Shown piece by piece: positions 25,011 through 33,843 of a stretch of DNA of 64,000 nt. Source of the stretch: Mycobacterium sp. Root265 (lineage in GTDB: Bacteria > Actinomycetota > Actinomycetes > Mycobacteriales > Mycobacteriaceae). Where the stretch lies: NCBI RefSeq assembly GCF_001428895.1, contig NZ_LMJA01000022.1, forward strand, positions 187,369-251,368. Direction: 5' to 3'. The first letter of the stretch is position 1, and each line of letters opens with the position of its first letter. The translations under genes were made by a program, and so were the position numbers. The notes beneath the pieces were generated by a model, which was not told where the DNA came from, ran no database searches, and worked only from the letters and a program-made list of their open reading frames with translations.

Positions 25011-25601
25011 ATGTATGCACGGTTAGCTGGACGACTTCGCTGGTACCTGCGTGCGCTCGGATTCCACCCGCTGGTCCGCATGGTCGACCGGCTGGAAGCG
25101 CTCGCAGTGCTCGGCGTGGTCGTCGTCGCACTCTTCGCCATCCCCGCCGCGGTGTCCGCGGGCACGGTGGTGCGCGACGCGGGCGTGCGCACGGCCGAGC
25201 AGCAGGCTCAGACCCGGCATTCAGTGCAGGCGGTCGTGGTGGCCGGTGTGGGTGCTCCCACCGAACTGGACACCCCCGCCTATGTGCGCGCCCAGTGGCG
25301 CGAGGGAACCCAGGTGCGCACCGAGTCGGTCGTCAGCCCCGCGACCATCCGCCCGGGCGATCACATGAAGGTCTGGCTGGACGAGAGCGGAAAGGTGGTC
25401 GCGGCGCCGCTGCGGGCCGACGATGCCGCGGTGACCGCCACGGCCGCCGCGGTGTCCTTCTGGATCAGCATCGTGATGTGCGGCGCACTCGTGGCCTATC
25501 TCATCCGCCGCGGACTGGACCGCTCTCGCCACCGCGCGTGGGACCGCGAACTACTCCTGTTGGCGCACAACGACGACGGCTGGGCCAACCGGCGCAACTG
25601 A
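25011..25601 (+). CDS. Rv1733c-like membrane protein
   Basis: A 196-residue protein with the mycobacterial Rv1733c-family opening (LGFHPLVRMVDRLEALAVLGV). It has one membrane segment near residues 40-60 (VLGVVVVALFAIPAAVSAG), an extracytoplasmic middle of about 85 residues, and a second segment near residues 148-168 (AAVSFWISIVMCGALVAYLI). The ATG at 25011 was chosen over a site 36 bases upstream. In M. tuberculosis relatives belong to the dormancy (DosR) set; no DosR box was recognised here. It ends six bases from the convergent TetR gene. Confidence 0.72.
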   Translation: MYARLAGRLRWYLRALGFHPLVRMVDRLEALAVLGVVVVALFAIPAAVSAGTVVRDAGVRTAEQQAQTRHSVQAVVVAGVGAPTELDTPAYVRAQWREGTQVRTESVVSPATIRPGDHMKVWLDESGKVVAAPLRADDAAVTATAAAVSFWISIVMCGALVAYLIRRGLDRSRHRAWDRELLLLAHNDDGWANRRN

Positions 25602-25607
25602 GCCGAA

Positions 25608-26174
25608 TCAGCGTGGCGACATCGCCGCAGCGATGACCAGTTCGGCCGCCGCGTCGACGCGACCCTTGTCGCCGGTGACGAGACCGTCCTGACACAGACC
25701 CCGTAATCCGGACACGACCAACGAGGCACGCACCTCAGCGTCGCGCTTCGGGTATCCCAGGCCGGCCAGTGCCCGGGCGATCGGATCGAGCATGATCGTC
25801 ACCGCTTGGTCGGCGTAAGGCTGATAGGTGTCGGGATCCGTGACGGCCAGACTCAGCACCTGCAGCATCAAGCCGACGGTCCGGCGTTGCGCGCCACGGG
25901 TGATGGCCCGCCACAATGACCGCGCCGCCGCCACGAACTCGGCCTCGGTGCTGATGCCGTCGAACATCCCGCCGACATCGGGCCTGCTGGCGTTCAACGC
26001 CTGGGCCAGCAGTTCGCCGCGGTCGCCGAAGTAATACAGCAGCATTCGCTTGCTGGTACCCAGCGCCTCGGCCATCGGGGCCAGCGACATGTCCGCCACG
26101 CCATGTTCCTGCAGGTAGCCGATGACGCCGTCGAGCAGCTCGGCACGTTTGGCGGGATCGGCGGTGCGCGGCAT
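25608..26174 (-). CDS. TetR family transcriptional regulator
   Basis: A 188-residue TetR repressor: HTH at about residues 10-50 (GVADMSLAPMAEALGTSKRMLLYYFGDRGELL) and a ligand domain ending ELVIAAAMSPR. ATG 26174 is preceded immediately by an in-frame GTG; either could initiate. It is divergent from an FAD monooxygenase, and the 79-base gap holds two palindromes sharing the half-site GTACCG, strongly suggesting it represses itself and the monooxygenase. Confidence 0.83.
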   Translation of the reverse strand: MPRTADPAKRAELLDGVIGYLQEHGVADMSLAPMAEALGTSKRMLLYYFGDRGELLAQALNASRPDVGGMFDGISTEAEFVAAARSLWRAITRGAQRRTVGLMLQVLSLAVTDPDTYQPYADQAVTIMLDPIARALAGLGYPKRDAEVRASLVVSGLRGLCQDGLVTGDKGRVDAAAELVIAAAMSPR

Positions 26175-26183
26175 CACTTGAAT

Positions 26184-26197
26184 GTACCGAGCGGTAC
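26184..26197. promoter_or_regulatory. TetR operator candidate 1 (GTACCG-AG-CGGTAC)
   Basis: GTACCGAGCGGTAC is a perfect 6-bp inverted repeat with a two-base centre, ten bases from the TetR start codon. It shares the CCG/CGG core with the longer palindrome 10 bases away. Confidence 0.6.
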
Positions 26198-26206
26198 GCG
26201 TACGGT

Positions 26207-26234
26207 CAATTATGTGCCGATCGGTACATAATTG
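26207..26234. promoter_or_regulatory. TetR operator candidate 2, 28-bp near-perfect palindrome
   Basis: The 14-base arms (26207-26220 and 26221-26234) are reverse complements except for one base pair. The outer arms are CAATTATGT / ACATAATTG and the core is CCGATCGG. It lies 19 bases upstream of the FAD monooxygenase start, where a bound repressor would cover the -10 region. Confidence 0.68.
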
Positions 26235-26253
26235 AGTTCAGGGAGGTCAGGTC

Positions 26254-27447
26254 ATGAACGACAAGCGAGCGCTTCGGGTGGCGATCGTCGGAGCCGGTAT
26301 CGGCGGGTTGACCGCCGCCATCGCACTGCGTGCCCACGGGGTCGACGCGCACGTGTATGAGAAAGCCTCCGAACTCAAAGCCTTGGGCGCCGGAGTGTCC
26401 ATCGCCCCCAACGGATCCCGCGTGCTCACCCGCCTCGGGCTCGGCGAACAGCTGAGGGCGATCGCCGGCCCGCTCTCGCACTACGTGTTCCGTACCTGGC
26501 AGGGCGAGCCGATCGCCGGAGAACCGTCGACCTTGTCGTTCGGCGACCCTGCGCACACCTGGTTTCTGCACCGCGCCGAATTCCAGCGCGTGCTCTGCGA
26601 CGCTCTGCCCACCGGAGCGATCACCTTCGGGCACCCTGTGGTCAGCGCCACCGAGGATCCCGACGGCGTCACCGTCCGGTTCGCCGACGGCAGCACCGTC
26701 GAGACCGACCTGCTGGTTGCCGCCGACGGTATCCACTCCGCGCTCCAAGGCGTGGTCAGCGCGCCGGCGAAGCCGGTGAGCGAGGGAATCATGGCTTACC
26801 GCGGGCTCATTCCCGCCGATCGACTCTCCGGGATAGCCCCCGTGGGCGATCTCGACGTCAGCGGGATGTGGATGGGTCCCGAGCGCAGCTTCCTGGTTTA
26901 TCCGGTGTCGGCGGGCCGTCTGCTCAACGTGGTGGCCTTCGTGCCCACCGACCTGGAGGTGCTGGAGTCGTGGACTGCGCCAGGTGATGTGCGCGAGCTG
27001 GCGGCCGCCTACCGGGGGTGGGATCAACCCGTCCTGGACATCATCGGCGCGATGGATGAGACGTTCCGCTGGGGGATCTATGACCGCGCCCCGCTTTCGC
27101 AGTGGTCGAGCGAACGCGTCACCCTGCTGGGCGATTCCGCTCACGCAGTCGTGCCCCATCTCGGTCAGGGCGCCAACCAGGCCATCGAGGACGCCATGAC
27201 CCTTGCGGTCCTACTGGACGACTGCGGCCCCGCCGACGTGCCGTCCCGGTTGCGGATCTACCAGGAGCTCCGGATGATCCGCACCCGGCAGGTCCGCGAC
27301 GGTGCGCGGGAGGCCGGACGCACCTACCGGTCGAATGATCTGGCCGCATCAGCGCGGGCCGCGAAGATCGACGCCATCTTCGCCGGTATCGCGGTGAACA
27401 CCTACGACGCCGAGCAGGTCGCCCGGCAGGCGCTGGCCGCGGTGTAG
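26254..27447 (+). CDS. FAD-dependent monooxygenase (salicylate/6-hydroxynicotinate hydroxylase-like)
   Basis: A 397-residue class A flavin monooxygenase. It has GAGIGGLTAAIALRAHG at the N-terminus, VYEKA after beta2, the DG motif DLLVAADGIHSALQ, and RVTLLGDSAHAVVPHLGQGANQAIEDAMTLA near the C-terminus, the pattern of salicylate and 6-hydroxynicotinate monooxygenases. It needs NAD(P)H and O2 and probably hydroxylates an aromatic acid. AGGGAGG lies before the ATG. It is controlled by the divergent TetR gene through the two palindromes. The neighbouring lower beta-ketoadipate genes would be a natural sink for a catechol product, though no ring-cleaving dioxygenase is visible between them. Confidence 0.83.
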   Translation: MNDKRALRVAIVGAGIGGLTAAIALRAHGVDAHVYEKASELKALGAGVSIAPNGSRVLTRLGLGEQLRAIAGPLSHYVFRTWQGEPIAGEPSTLSFGDPAHTWFLHRAEFQRVLCDALPTGAITFGHPVVSATEDPDGVTVRFADGSTVETDLLVAADGIHSALQGVVSAPAKPVSEGIMAYRGLIPADRLSGIAPVGDLDVSGMWMGPERSFLVYPVSAGRLLNVVAFVPTDLEVLESWTAPGDVRELAAAYRGWDQPVLDIIGAMDETFRWGIYDRAPLSQWSSERVTLLGDSAHAVVPHLGQGANQAIEDAMTLAVLLDDCGPADVPSRLRIYQELRMIRTRQVRDGAREAGRTYRSNDLAASARAAKIDAIFAGIAVNTYDAEQVARQALAAV

Positions 27448-27454
27448 CGGACGG

Positions 27455-28285
27455 TCAGCCGCGATACTGCGCGACGGCAGCCGCGTACTCGTCGAGCAGC
27501 CGCAGCGATTCATCGCGCGGCACGCTGGGCAGGATCAGCGCCACCTGCCCGAACCCGAGTTTCTCGACAGCGCTCCAGTACTGGGCGTCCACCGGCGTCC
27601 CGAACATCGCCAACGGAACGTCGTGTCCCGCGCCCTCTTTCAGCTGCCCGATGCGCCGGGCCAGTTGATCCTCCGGGAACGGGTTGGAGATCCATCCCGC
27701 GCCGTGTCGGATGATCCGTTTCACCGTGGCATCGGAGTTGCCGCCGATGTAGATGGGCGGGTGCGGCTTCTGCACCGGCTTCGGCCGCAGATGAGTCGGA
27801 TCGAAATCGACGTATTTGCCGTGATATTCGGCCGGCTCACCGGTCCAGAGCGCCTTGATGGCCTCGATGCGCTCGTCCAGCAGCGCGCCGCGAGTTTTCG
27901 GATCGGTGCCGTGGTTGCGCAATTCTTCGAGGTTCCAGCCGGCGCCGACACCGAAGACGAACCGGCCACCGGAGATGAGGTCGATGCTGGCCGCCTCTTT
28001 CGCGGTGATGATCGGGTCACGCTGAATGAGCAGGGCGATCCCGGTGAACAGTTCGATCTTGGATGTGACGGCGGCCGCGGCGGCCAGCGTGACGAAGGGG
28101 TCGAGCGTCTTGTAGTACTGATCGGGCAGCTCGCCACCACCCGGATACGCGGACTCCCGGCTGGCCGGGATGTTGGTGTGTTCGGCGATGACCAGCGAGT
28201 GGAAATCCCGCTCTTCGATGGCAGTTGCCAGCGATACCGGGTCGATGCCGTCGTCGGTCACAAAGGTGGAGATGCCGAACTTCAT
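27455..28285 (-). CDS. LLM-class F420-dependent oxidoreductase
   Basis: A 276-residue TIGR03619-type LLM protein: MKFGISTFVTDDGID, VIAEHTNIPASRESAYPGGGELPDQYYKTLDPF, GIALLIQRDPIITAKEAASIDL, GVGAGWNLEEL and LRPKPVQKPHPPIYIGG. The ATG at 28285 follows GAGAGG. It has the same architecture as the LLM part of the fusion at 7424 but stops where the cupin would begin. It sits 52 bases after the CoA-transferase genes on the same strand, so it may be the last member of that operon. Substrate unknown. Confidence 0.82.
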   Translation of the reverse strand: MKFGISTFVTDDGIDPVSLATAIEERDFHSLVIAEHTNIPASRESAYPGGGELPDQYYKTLDPFVTLAAAAAVTSKIELFTGIALLIQRDPIITAKEAASIDLISGGRFVFGVGAGWNLEELRNHGTDPKTRGALLDERIEAIKALWTGEPAEYHGKYVDFDPTHLRPKPVQKPHPPIYIGGNSDATVKRIIRHGAGWISNPFPEDQLARRIGQLKEGAGHDVPLAMFGTPVDAQYWSAVEKLGFGQVALILPSVPRDESLRLLDEYAAAVAQYRG

Positions 28286-28337
28286 GGTGTGCCTCTCGTA
28301 GCCAGTCTTCCCCGGGACAACCCTGGCCGGGATCGCG

Positions 28338-28976
28338 CTATTCCACTGCGTCGATGACCGGGGCACCGGTCCGCGCGACCACCTCGTCGAGATCGACCTC
28401 GTCGGCGAGTTCGACCACCGCGAACCCGGTGCCGGTCACGTCGAAGACCCCCAACTCGGTGATGACCCGGCTGACCACCGCTTTACCGGTCAACGGCAGG
28501 TCGCAGTGCAGAACCAGTTTGGCGGCACCGGATTTGGCGGTGTGGTCCATCAGCACGATGACGCGTTCGGCGCCGCTGACCAGATCCATTGCGCCACCCA
28601 TGCCCTTGACCATGGATCCCGGCACCATCCAGTTGGCCAGGTCGCCGTTGGCGGCGACCTGCATGCCACCGAGCACCGCGACGTCGACGTGTCCGCCGCG
28701 GATCATCGCGAAGCTGGTGGCCGAGTCGAAGTAGGACGCGCCGTCCACCACCGAGACGGTCTGCTTGCCGGCGTTGACCAGATCCGGGTCCACCTCGTCG
28801 TCATAGGGGAACGGGCCGACGCCCAGGATGCCATTCTCGGCGTGCAGCGTGACATCGGAGCCCTCGGGCAGGTGGTCGGGGATCAGTGTGGGCAGACCGA
28901 TCCCGAGGTTGACGTAGTCACCGTCGCGCAGTTCCAGCGCCGCGCGGGCGGCCATCTGGTCACGGGTCCAGCTCAT
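28338..28976 (-). CDS. pcaJ: 3-oxoacid (probably 3-oxoadipate) CoA-transferase, subunit B
   Basis: A 212-residue family I CoA-transferase beta subunit. The catalytic glutamate is in [12 protein letters not shown] near residue 47, and [23 protein letters not shown] and [14 protein letters not shown] are hallmark segments. With subunit A it moves CoA from succinyl-CoA to a 3-oxoacid. Coupling to a PcaD-like lactonase and PcaF-like thiolase makes 3-oxoadipate the likely acceptor, but acetoacetate transferases look alike, so the symbol is tentative. The ATG overlaps the subunit A stop by four bases. Confidence 0.82.
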   Translation of the reverse strand: MSWTRDQMAARAALELRDGDYVNLGIGLPTLIPDHLPEGSDVTLHAENGILGVGPFPYDDEVDPDLVNAGKQTVSVVDGASYFDSATSFAMIRGGHVDVAVLGGMQVAANGDLANWMVPGSMVKGMGGAMDLVSGAERVIVLMDHTAKSGAAKLVLHCDLPLTGKAVVSRVITELGVFDVTGTGFAVVELADEVDLDEVVARTGAPVIDAVE

Positions 28977-29764
28977 GATGAAACCTCCTGCTGATCGGTC
29001 GGCCGTGGGCGGGTGGTGCGTTTCTCGATCTCCTTGCGGGAGGCCTGCTCCGGGGTGAGTTCGACGACGCGCTGGACGAAGATTCCTGCCAGGTGGATCT
29101 CGTCGGGATGCAGCTCGCCGACCTCGACCACCCGTTCGGCCTCGACCACGGTGAGGCGCCCCGCCATGGCGGCGGGAGGATTGAAATTCCTTGCCGCCGC
29201 GTGGAACACGCAGTTTCCGGCCTTGTCGGCGACCGCCGCGCGGATCAGCGCGTAGTCGGTGACGATCGACTCTTCGAGCAGCATCTGCCGCCCGCCGAAG
29301 GTGCGCACCTCCTTCGGGGGCGAGGCCAGTGCCACGCTTCCGTCCGGGTGATAGCGCCAGGGCAGGCCGCCGTCGGCCACCAGGGTGCCGACCCCGGTCG
29401 GGGTGAAGAATGCGCCGATTCCGCTGCCGCCGGCGCGCATCCGCTCGGCGAGGGTGCCCTGCGGGGTCAGCTCGACGGTCAGTTCACCGGACAGGTACTG
29501 CCGCGCGAACTCCTTGTTCTCCCCGACGTAGGAGGCGATCACGCGGGTGATGCGGTGCGCCTCCAACAGCAGGCCCAGGCCGGCACCGTCGACGCCGCAG
29601 TTGTTGCTGACGATCGTCAGGTCACCGGCCCCCTGGGAGAGCAGCGCGTCGATCAGGAACCAGGGGATGCCGGCCAACCCGAATCCGCCGACCGCCAGGC
29701 TGGCGCCGTGTGGGATGTCGGCCACCGCTTCTGCGGGGGATGCCACGAGCTTGTTCAATGTCAT
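28973..29764 (-). CDS. pcaI: 3-oxoacid (probably 3-oxoadipate) CoA-transferase, subunit A
   Basis: A 263-residue family I CoA-transferase alpha subunit. It opens with the strand [19 protein letters not shown] (the GGFG.AG CoA loop) and has [56 protein letters not shown] and FFTPTGVGT. It pairs with the downstream subunit B gene (four-base overlap) and follows the PcaD-like gene with another four-base overlap. The C-terminus carries a longer, charged tail ([17 protein letters not shown]) than typical. Confidence 0.82.
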   Translation of the reverse strand: MTLNKLVASPAEAVADIPHGASLAVGGFGLAGIPWFLIDALLSQGAGDLTIVSNNCGVDGAGLGLLLEAHRITRVIASYVGENKEFARQYLSGELTVELTPQGTLAERMRAGGSGIGAFFTPTGVGTLVADGGLPWRYHPDGSVALASPPKEVRTFGGRQMLLEESIVTDYALIRAAVADKAGNCVFHAAARNFNPPAAMAGRLTVVEAERVVEVGELHPDEIHLAGIFVQRVVELTPEQASRKEIEKRTTRPRPTDQQEVSS

Positions 29765-30531
29765 TGCTGCTCCAGGTGTTCGATGAGCGCGGGGGTGATG
29801 GTGGCGGGCTGCTCGGCGTTGGCCAGATGGGCGGCCTGCGGCACGGTCAGCAGGCGCGACCCGGGGATCCGGGCGACGATCTCCTCCAGCTTGGCCGGCG
29901 GCGTCGCGGGATCGTCCGCGCCGGCGATGGCGAGGGTGGGCGCGGTGATGGTGGAAAGCTGTTCGCGCAGATCGAGTGCGGCGATGGCTTCACAGCACGC
30001 CGCGTAGCCTTCGGCCGACGTGTCCGCGACCATCTGCTCGTGTGCGCTGCGCACGTCGGGGCGCGCGTCCAGGTAGGCCGGGGTGAACCAGCGCTGCACG
30101 ACGGCGGCGGCCACCGCCGCGCTGCCCTGCGCGCGGACGATCGCGGCGCGGTCGGTCCACGCCGACGCCGGGGGCAGCTGCGCCCCGGTGCACAGCAGCG
30201 CAAGCCGTTGCACCCGTTCCGGATTGCGGATCGCCACCCGCATGACGGTCATCCCGCCGAGCGACAAGCCGACCAGATGGGCCTTGGCGATGCCGAGCCG
30301 ATCGAGCAGCGCCACGAGATCATCGGCCAGATCGTCGATCAGGTACGGGCCCGCGGGCACCGGCGATCCGCCGTGGCCGCGGGTGTCATAGCGCACCACC
30401 CGGAAGCGCTGCTCCAGTTCGGCGAGCTGGGCGTCCCACATGTGGTGGGTGGAGCCCAGCGAGTTGGACAACACGACCGCCGGGGCCTCGGCGCGTCCCG
30501 AGACGACGGCGTGTACGTCGATGGCGCTCAT
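29761..30531 (-). CDS. pcaD: 3-oxoadipate enol-lactonase-like alpha/beta hydrolase
   Basis: A 256-residue alpha/beta hydrolase of the PcaD type, hydrolysing 3-oxoadipate enol-lactone to 3-oxoadipate. It shows VVLSNSLGSTHHMWD (family-typical SLG oxyanion region), RYDTRGHGGSPVPAGPY, the nucleophile elbow LVGLSLGGM, an Asp in AGADDPATPP and His in PQAAHLANAEQP. The ATG at 30531 overlaps the pcaF stop by four bases. In some actinobacteria PcaD is fused to PcaC (PcaL); the decarboxylase domain is absent here. Confidence 0.8.
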   Translation of the reverse strand: MSAIDVHAVVSGRAEAPAVVLSNSLGSTHHMWDAQLAELEQRFRVVRYDTRGHGGSPVPAGPYLIDDLADDLVALLDRLGIAKAHLVGLSLGGMTVMRVAIRNPERVQRLALLCTGAQLPPASAWTDRAAIVRAQGSAAVAAAVVQRWFTPAYLDARPDVRSAHEQMVADTSAEGYAACCEAIAALDLREQLSTITAPTLAIAGADDPATPPAKLEEIVARIPGSRLLTVPQAAHLANAEQPATITPALIEHLEQQ

Positions 30532-31742
30532 CGGAGGGCCTCGAAAACCGCTGCCAGGCCCTGTCCGCCACCGATGCACATGGTTTCGAGCACCGTTCGT
30601 GCGCCGCGGCGGCGTGCCTCGTGCGCGACGGTGGCCAGGATGCGCGCACCGGTCGCGCCGACCGGATGGCCCAACGAGATCCCGGATCCGTTCGGGTTCA
30701 GGCGATCATCGAGCGGATCGACCTTCCATTCGGCCAGCACCGCCAGCACCTGCGCGGCGAACGCCTCGTTGAGTTCGATCAAGTCGATCTCGTCGAGGGT
30801 GAGGCCCGCGCGCTGCAGCGCGGCGGCGGTCGCGGCCACCGGCCCGATGCCCATGGTTTCCGGCCGGCAGCCCGTTACCGCCCATGACCGCAGCGCCAGC
30901 ATCGGGGTGAGCCCGAGGCGCTCGGCTTCGGCGGCGGTGGTGACGACACACAATGCCGCACCGTCATTCTGGCCGGACGCATTGCCGGCGGTGACGGTCG
31001 AGTCGGCGTCGATCTTGGTACGCACGGCGCGTAGTGCCGCCAGCTTCTCGACGCTGACGTCGGTGCGCGGGTGTTCGTCGCGGTCGACGATGACGTCGGG
31101 GCGGCCGCGCGTGCCGGTGATCGTCACCGGTACCAGTTCCTCGGCGAAACGCCCCTGCTCATGGGCGGCGATCGCCCGCTGATGCGAACGCACTGCCAGT
31201 TCGTCCTGCTCGGCGCGGCCGATGCCGTAGTGGCGGCGCAGGTTCTCCGCGGTCTCGATCATCCCGCCCGCGATCGGATGGTCGGCGCCACCGGCGGTTT
31301 CGCGGGCCCGGTCCAGCCGGTCCAGCAGCGCCACCCCGCCCTGGCGGACACCGGTGCGCAGACCCAGCGCGTAGTGCTCGACATTGGACATCGATTCCGC
31401 GCCACCGGCGACCACCACGCGCGCCGCGCCGGTGGCGACCTGACCGGCGGCGTAGAGCACGGCCTGCAGACCGGAGCCGCAGCGGCGGTCGATCTGCAGC
31501 CCCGGAACCCCGGTGCCGAGGCCGGCATCCAGTGCGGCGATGCGGCCGATGGCCGGGGCCTCCCCGCTCGGGTAGCCGTGCCCGAGGACGACATCGTCGA
31601 CATCGCCTTCACCGAGGCCGGTCCGTTCGACGAGCGCGCGCAGGGTGAGGGTGGCCAGGTCGGCGGCCGTCAACGCCGACAGGGCACCGCCCATGCGTCC
31701 CACCGGGGTGCGCAGTGGATTGCAGATCACGATGTCGGTCAT
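30528..31742 (-). CDS. pcaF: Beta-ketoadipyl-CoA thiolase / acetyl-CoA acyltransferase
   Basis: A 404-residue thiolase. The active-site Cys is in QIDRRCGSGLQAV (about residue 89), the His in GHPVGATGARI, and the second Cys in METMCIGGGQGLA. GGAESMSNVEHYA and LNEAFAAQVLAV are classic. With PcaD and the CoA transferase it would complete 3-oxoadipate to succinyl-CoA plus acetyl-CoA. It is the first gene of the operon, divergent from a LysR regulator across 76 bases. Other degradative thiolases are hard to exclude without alignment. Confidence 0.83.
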   Translation of the reverse strand: MTDIVICNPLRTPVGRMGGALSALTAADLATLTLRALVERTGLGEGDVDDVVLGHGYPSGEAPAIGRIAALDAGLGTGVPGLQIDRRCGSGLQAVLYAAGQVATGAARVVVAGGAESMSNVEHYALGLRTGVRQGGVALLDRLDRARETAGGADHPIAGGMIETAENLRRHYGIGRAEQDELAVRSHQRAIAAHEQGRFAEELVPVTITGTRGRPDVIVDRDEHPRTDVSVEKLAALRAVRTKIDADSTVTAGNASGQNDGAALCVVTTAAEAERLGLTPMLALRSWAVTGCRPETMGIGPVAATAAALQRAGLTLDEIDLIELNEAFAAQVLAVLAEWKVDPLDDRLNPNGSGISLGHPVGATGARILATVAHEARRRGARTVLETMCIGGGQGLAAVFEALR

Positions 31743-31767
31743 TCCTCGACCGTAGGCCGCGCAAGAG

Positions 31768-31802
31768 ATATTCTGAAATACCTAAATCGGCGTCAGTAAT
31801 AT
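31768..31802. promoter_or_regulatory. LysR-type operator candidate between pcaF and the regulator
   Basis: ATATTCTGA (31768-31776) and GTCAGTAATAT (31792-31802) form an interrupted, imperfect inverted repeat in the AT-rich divergent promoter. Its span and position suit a LysR recruitment site for the regulator gene starting at 31819. Confidence 0.4.
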
Positions 31803-31818
31803 GCAGGAGGTCTCAATC

Positions 31819-32703
31819 GTGGAGTTGCGACACCTGCGGTATTTCCAGGCGGTCGCCGAGGAGCTGCACTTCGGCAGGGCCGCGGAACGGCTGCACATCG
31901 CCCAGCCACCGCTGTCCCAGCAGATCCGGCAGTTGGAGCGTGAACTCGGGGTCGACCTGCTGACCAGGAGTACCCGCAGGGTGGACCTGACGGCGGCGGG
32001 CGCGGCGTATCTGAAGCGGGTGGCCGCGATCCTGGATGCGGTGGACGACGCCGGGCAGCAGGCGCGCCGGGTGGCCGACGGCGTGGAGGGCCACCTCACC
32101 ATCGGCTGCGTGGGATCGGCGACGTACTCGGTGCTGCCACGACTGGTGCGCGCCATGCGCGATGCGCTGCCGCATCTGGAGATCAGCATCCGCGGTGAGA
32201 TGCTGGCCCCCGCGCAGCTGGACGCCCTGCGCTCCGGCGATATCGACATCGGGCTGATGCGGCCACCGGTGGCGGATGCCGGCATCCGGTGCGTCACGCT
32301 ACGGCGCGACCGCCTCATCGCGGCGCTGCCTGCCGGGCACCCGCTGGCCCGCCACGATGCACTCGACGTCGCCGATCTGCGCGACCAGGACTTCATCGCC
32401 CATGCCGGCCAGGGACGTTCGGTGATGGGCGGGGTGCTCGCCGCGGTGTGCGCGGACGCCGGGTTCGCACCCCGGATCCGCCATGAGGTCTCCGAGACGT
32501 CGACGTTGGTCACCCTGGTGGCGGCGGGGCTCGGGGTGGCGGTGGTGCCCGCACCCACGGCCGATCTGGACGTCGCCGGGGTCAGCTATCGCCCGCTGCG
32601 GCCGGCAACGCTGGGAGTCGACCTGGTGGCGGCGCATCTGGACGGCGGCGCCTCACCCGCGATCGGGCGGGCGCTCGACGTCCTGCGCGAAATCACCCGG
32701 TGA
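31819..32703 (+). CDS. LysR family transcriptional regulator
   Basis: A 294-residue LysR regulator. The winged HTH occupies residues 1-60 (VELRHLRYFQAVAEELHFGRAAERLHIAQPPLSQQIRQLE) and the effector domain the rest. GTG 31819 was chosen over the ATG 18 bases upstream: AGGAGG at 31805-31810 is a full ribosome-binding site eight bases before the GTG and would be inside the coding sequence otherwise, and family proteins begin with MELRHLRYF. It is divergent from the pcaF operon, so probably a PcaQ/CatR-like activator responding to a pathway acid. Confidence 0.86.
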   Translation: MELRHLRYFQAVAEELHFGRAAERLHIAQPPLSQQIRQLERELGVDLLTRSTRRVDLTAAGAAYLKRVAAILDAVDDAGQQARRVADGVEGHLTIGCVGSATYSVLPRLVRAMRDALPHLEISIRGEMLAPAQLDALRSGDIDIGLMRPPVADAGIRCVTLRRDRLIAALPAGHPLARHDALDVADLRDQDFIAHAGQGRSVMGGVLAAVCADAGFAPRIRHEVSETSTLVTLVAAGLGVAVVPAPTADLDVAGVSYRPLRPATLGVDLVAAHLDGGASPAIGRALDVLREITR

Positions 32704-32708
32704 CCGGA

Positions 32709-33785
32709 TCAGCTGGCGTGCCGAAATCTGTTGCCGCCGGCCCGCTTCGCGTTGTACATCGCCTCATCAGCAGCCACCACCAGACCGTCGATCCGCGCGC
32801 GCAGCGTCACCTCGTCATCGTCCAAGGTGTGGATCTCGGCCGATGACGTCCCGACACTGGCCGTGACCGGCACCGGCAGATCGGCGATGGCCCGGCAGAT
32901 CCGGCGGGACAGCAGCGTGGGGTCCGCGGTCCCGCACGCGGCCGCGACGACGAACTCCTCACCGCCGATCCGCCCGATCACCGCCGTGGTGTCGAAGACG
33001 GCGTGGCCCAGCGCGCGCCCGACCGCCACCAGGGCGTCATCACCGGCCTGATGCCCGTACGTGTCATTGATGTGCTTGAAATCGTCGAGGTCCACGACGG
33101 CCACCACCAGATGGGCACGGTCGGTGGCGGCCAGCATCTTGGCGATGTGCTGCTGAAACGCCCGGCGGTTGAGCAGACCGGTCAGCGGATCCCGGTCGGC
33201 CTGTTCGAGGTCGACGCCGAGCGCACGGACGAGGACGTGAATGGCGACCGGCATGACGATGTTGACCTGCAGCACCAGGAAGATGTCGACCAGGGCGAGC
33301 GCGACGTGACCGGAGGCGACCACGCGGACCGCCACCACCAGGGCCACCGCCGTTGCCAGCACGAAGTTGTACAGCACCAGCGCCGTCCCGTGGAAGAACG
33401 CGATGTACGCGGCGGTGGTCGCGAAGGCGATACAGCCGGTGAGACCGCCCTGCGGGTTGGGATAGGACAGACAGGCCAGCGCCACCGAGGTGTTCGACAC
33501 CAGCGCGAAGGCCAGCGACTGACCGCGCGTCGGCCACGTCAGCACCCACAGCACCGCACCGGCGACGCCGCCGGCGAACGCGGTCCACATCATCACCTGC
33601 GCGACGGTGTCGCGGGGGCCGTCGACGCTGTTCACCAGCACCAGCAGGCACAGGGCCAACGACCCGGCAACCGAGGCCATGGCCACCCGCACGGCACCGG
33701 TCATGCGCCGCGCGACGAGGTAGTCGGTGATCCATTCGTAGTGGTTGGCGCGTAGCAACCACCTACCCGGTCCCGTCGCGGTCAT
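32709..33785 (-). CDS. Membrane diguanylate cyclase (GGDEF)
   Basis: Makes cyclic di-GMP from GTP. Residues about 28-190 contain six hydrophobic segments forming a membrane sensor of no recognised name (for example VAMASVAGSLALCLLVLV and VALVVAVRVVASGHVALALVDIF). The GGDEF domain begins at DRDPLTGLLNRRAF and carries the active loop GRIGGEEF near residue 275. The inhibitory I-site (RxxD five residues before the loop) is not present; the region reads HAVFDTTAVI. No EAL or PAS domain is attached. It is convergent with the LysR gene, five bases apart. Confidence 0.84.
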   Translation of the reverse strand: MTATGPGRWLLRANHYEWITDYLVARRMTGAVRVAMASVAGSLALCLLVLVNSVDGPRDTVAQVMMWTAFAGGVAGAVLWVLTWPTRGQSLAFALVSNTSVALACLSYPNPQGGLTGCIAFATTAAYIAFFHGTALVLYNFVLATAVALVVAVRVVASGHVALALVDIFLVLQVNIVMPVAIHVLVRALGVDLEQADRDPLTGLLNRRAFQQHIAKMLAATDRAHLVVAVVDLDDFKHINDTYGHQAGDDALVAVGRALGHAVFDTTAVIGRIGGEEFVVAAACGTADPTLLSRRICRAIADLPVPVTASVGTSSAEIHTLDDDEVTLRARIDGLVVAADEAMYNAKRAGGNRFRHAS

Positions 33786-33843
33786 CGTCGTAACCCCTGA
33801 TCGTGGTGCTGGTCAGCAAATCATCCACGACAGTACAGTGACG

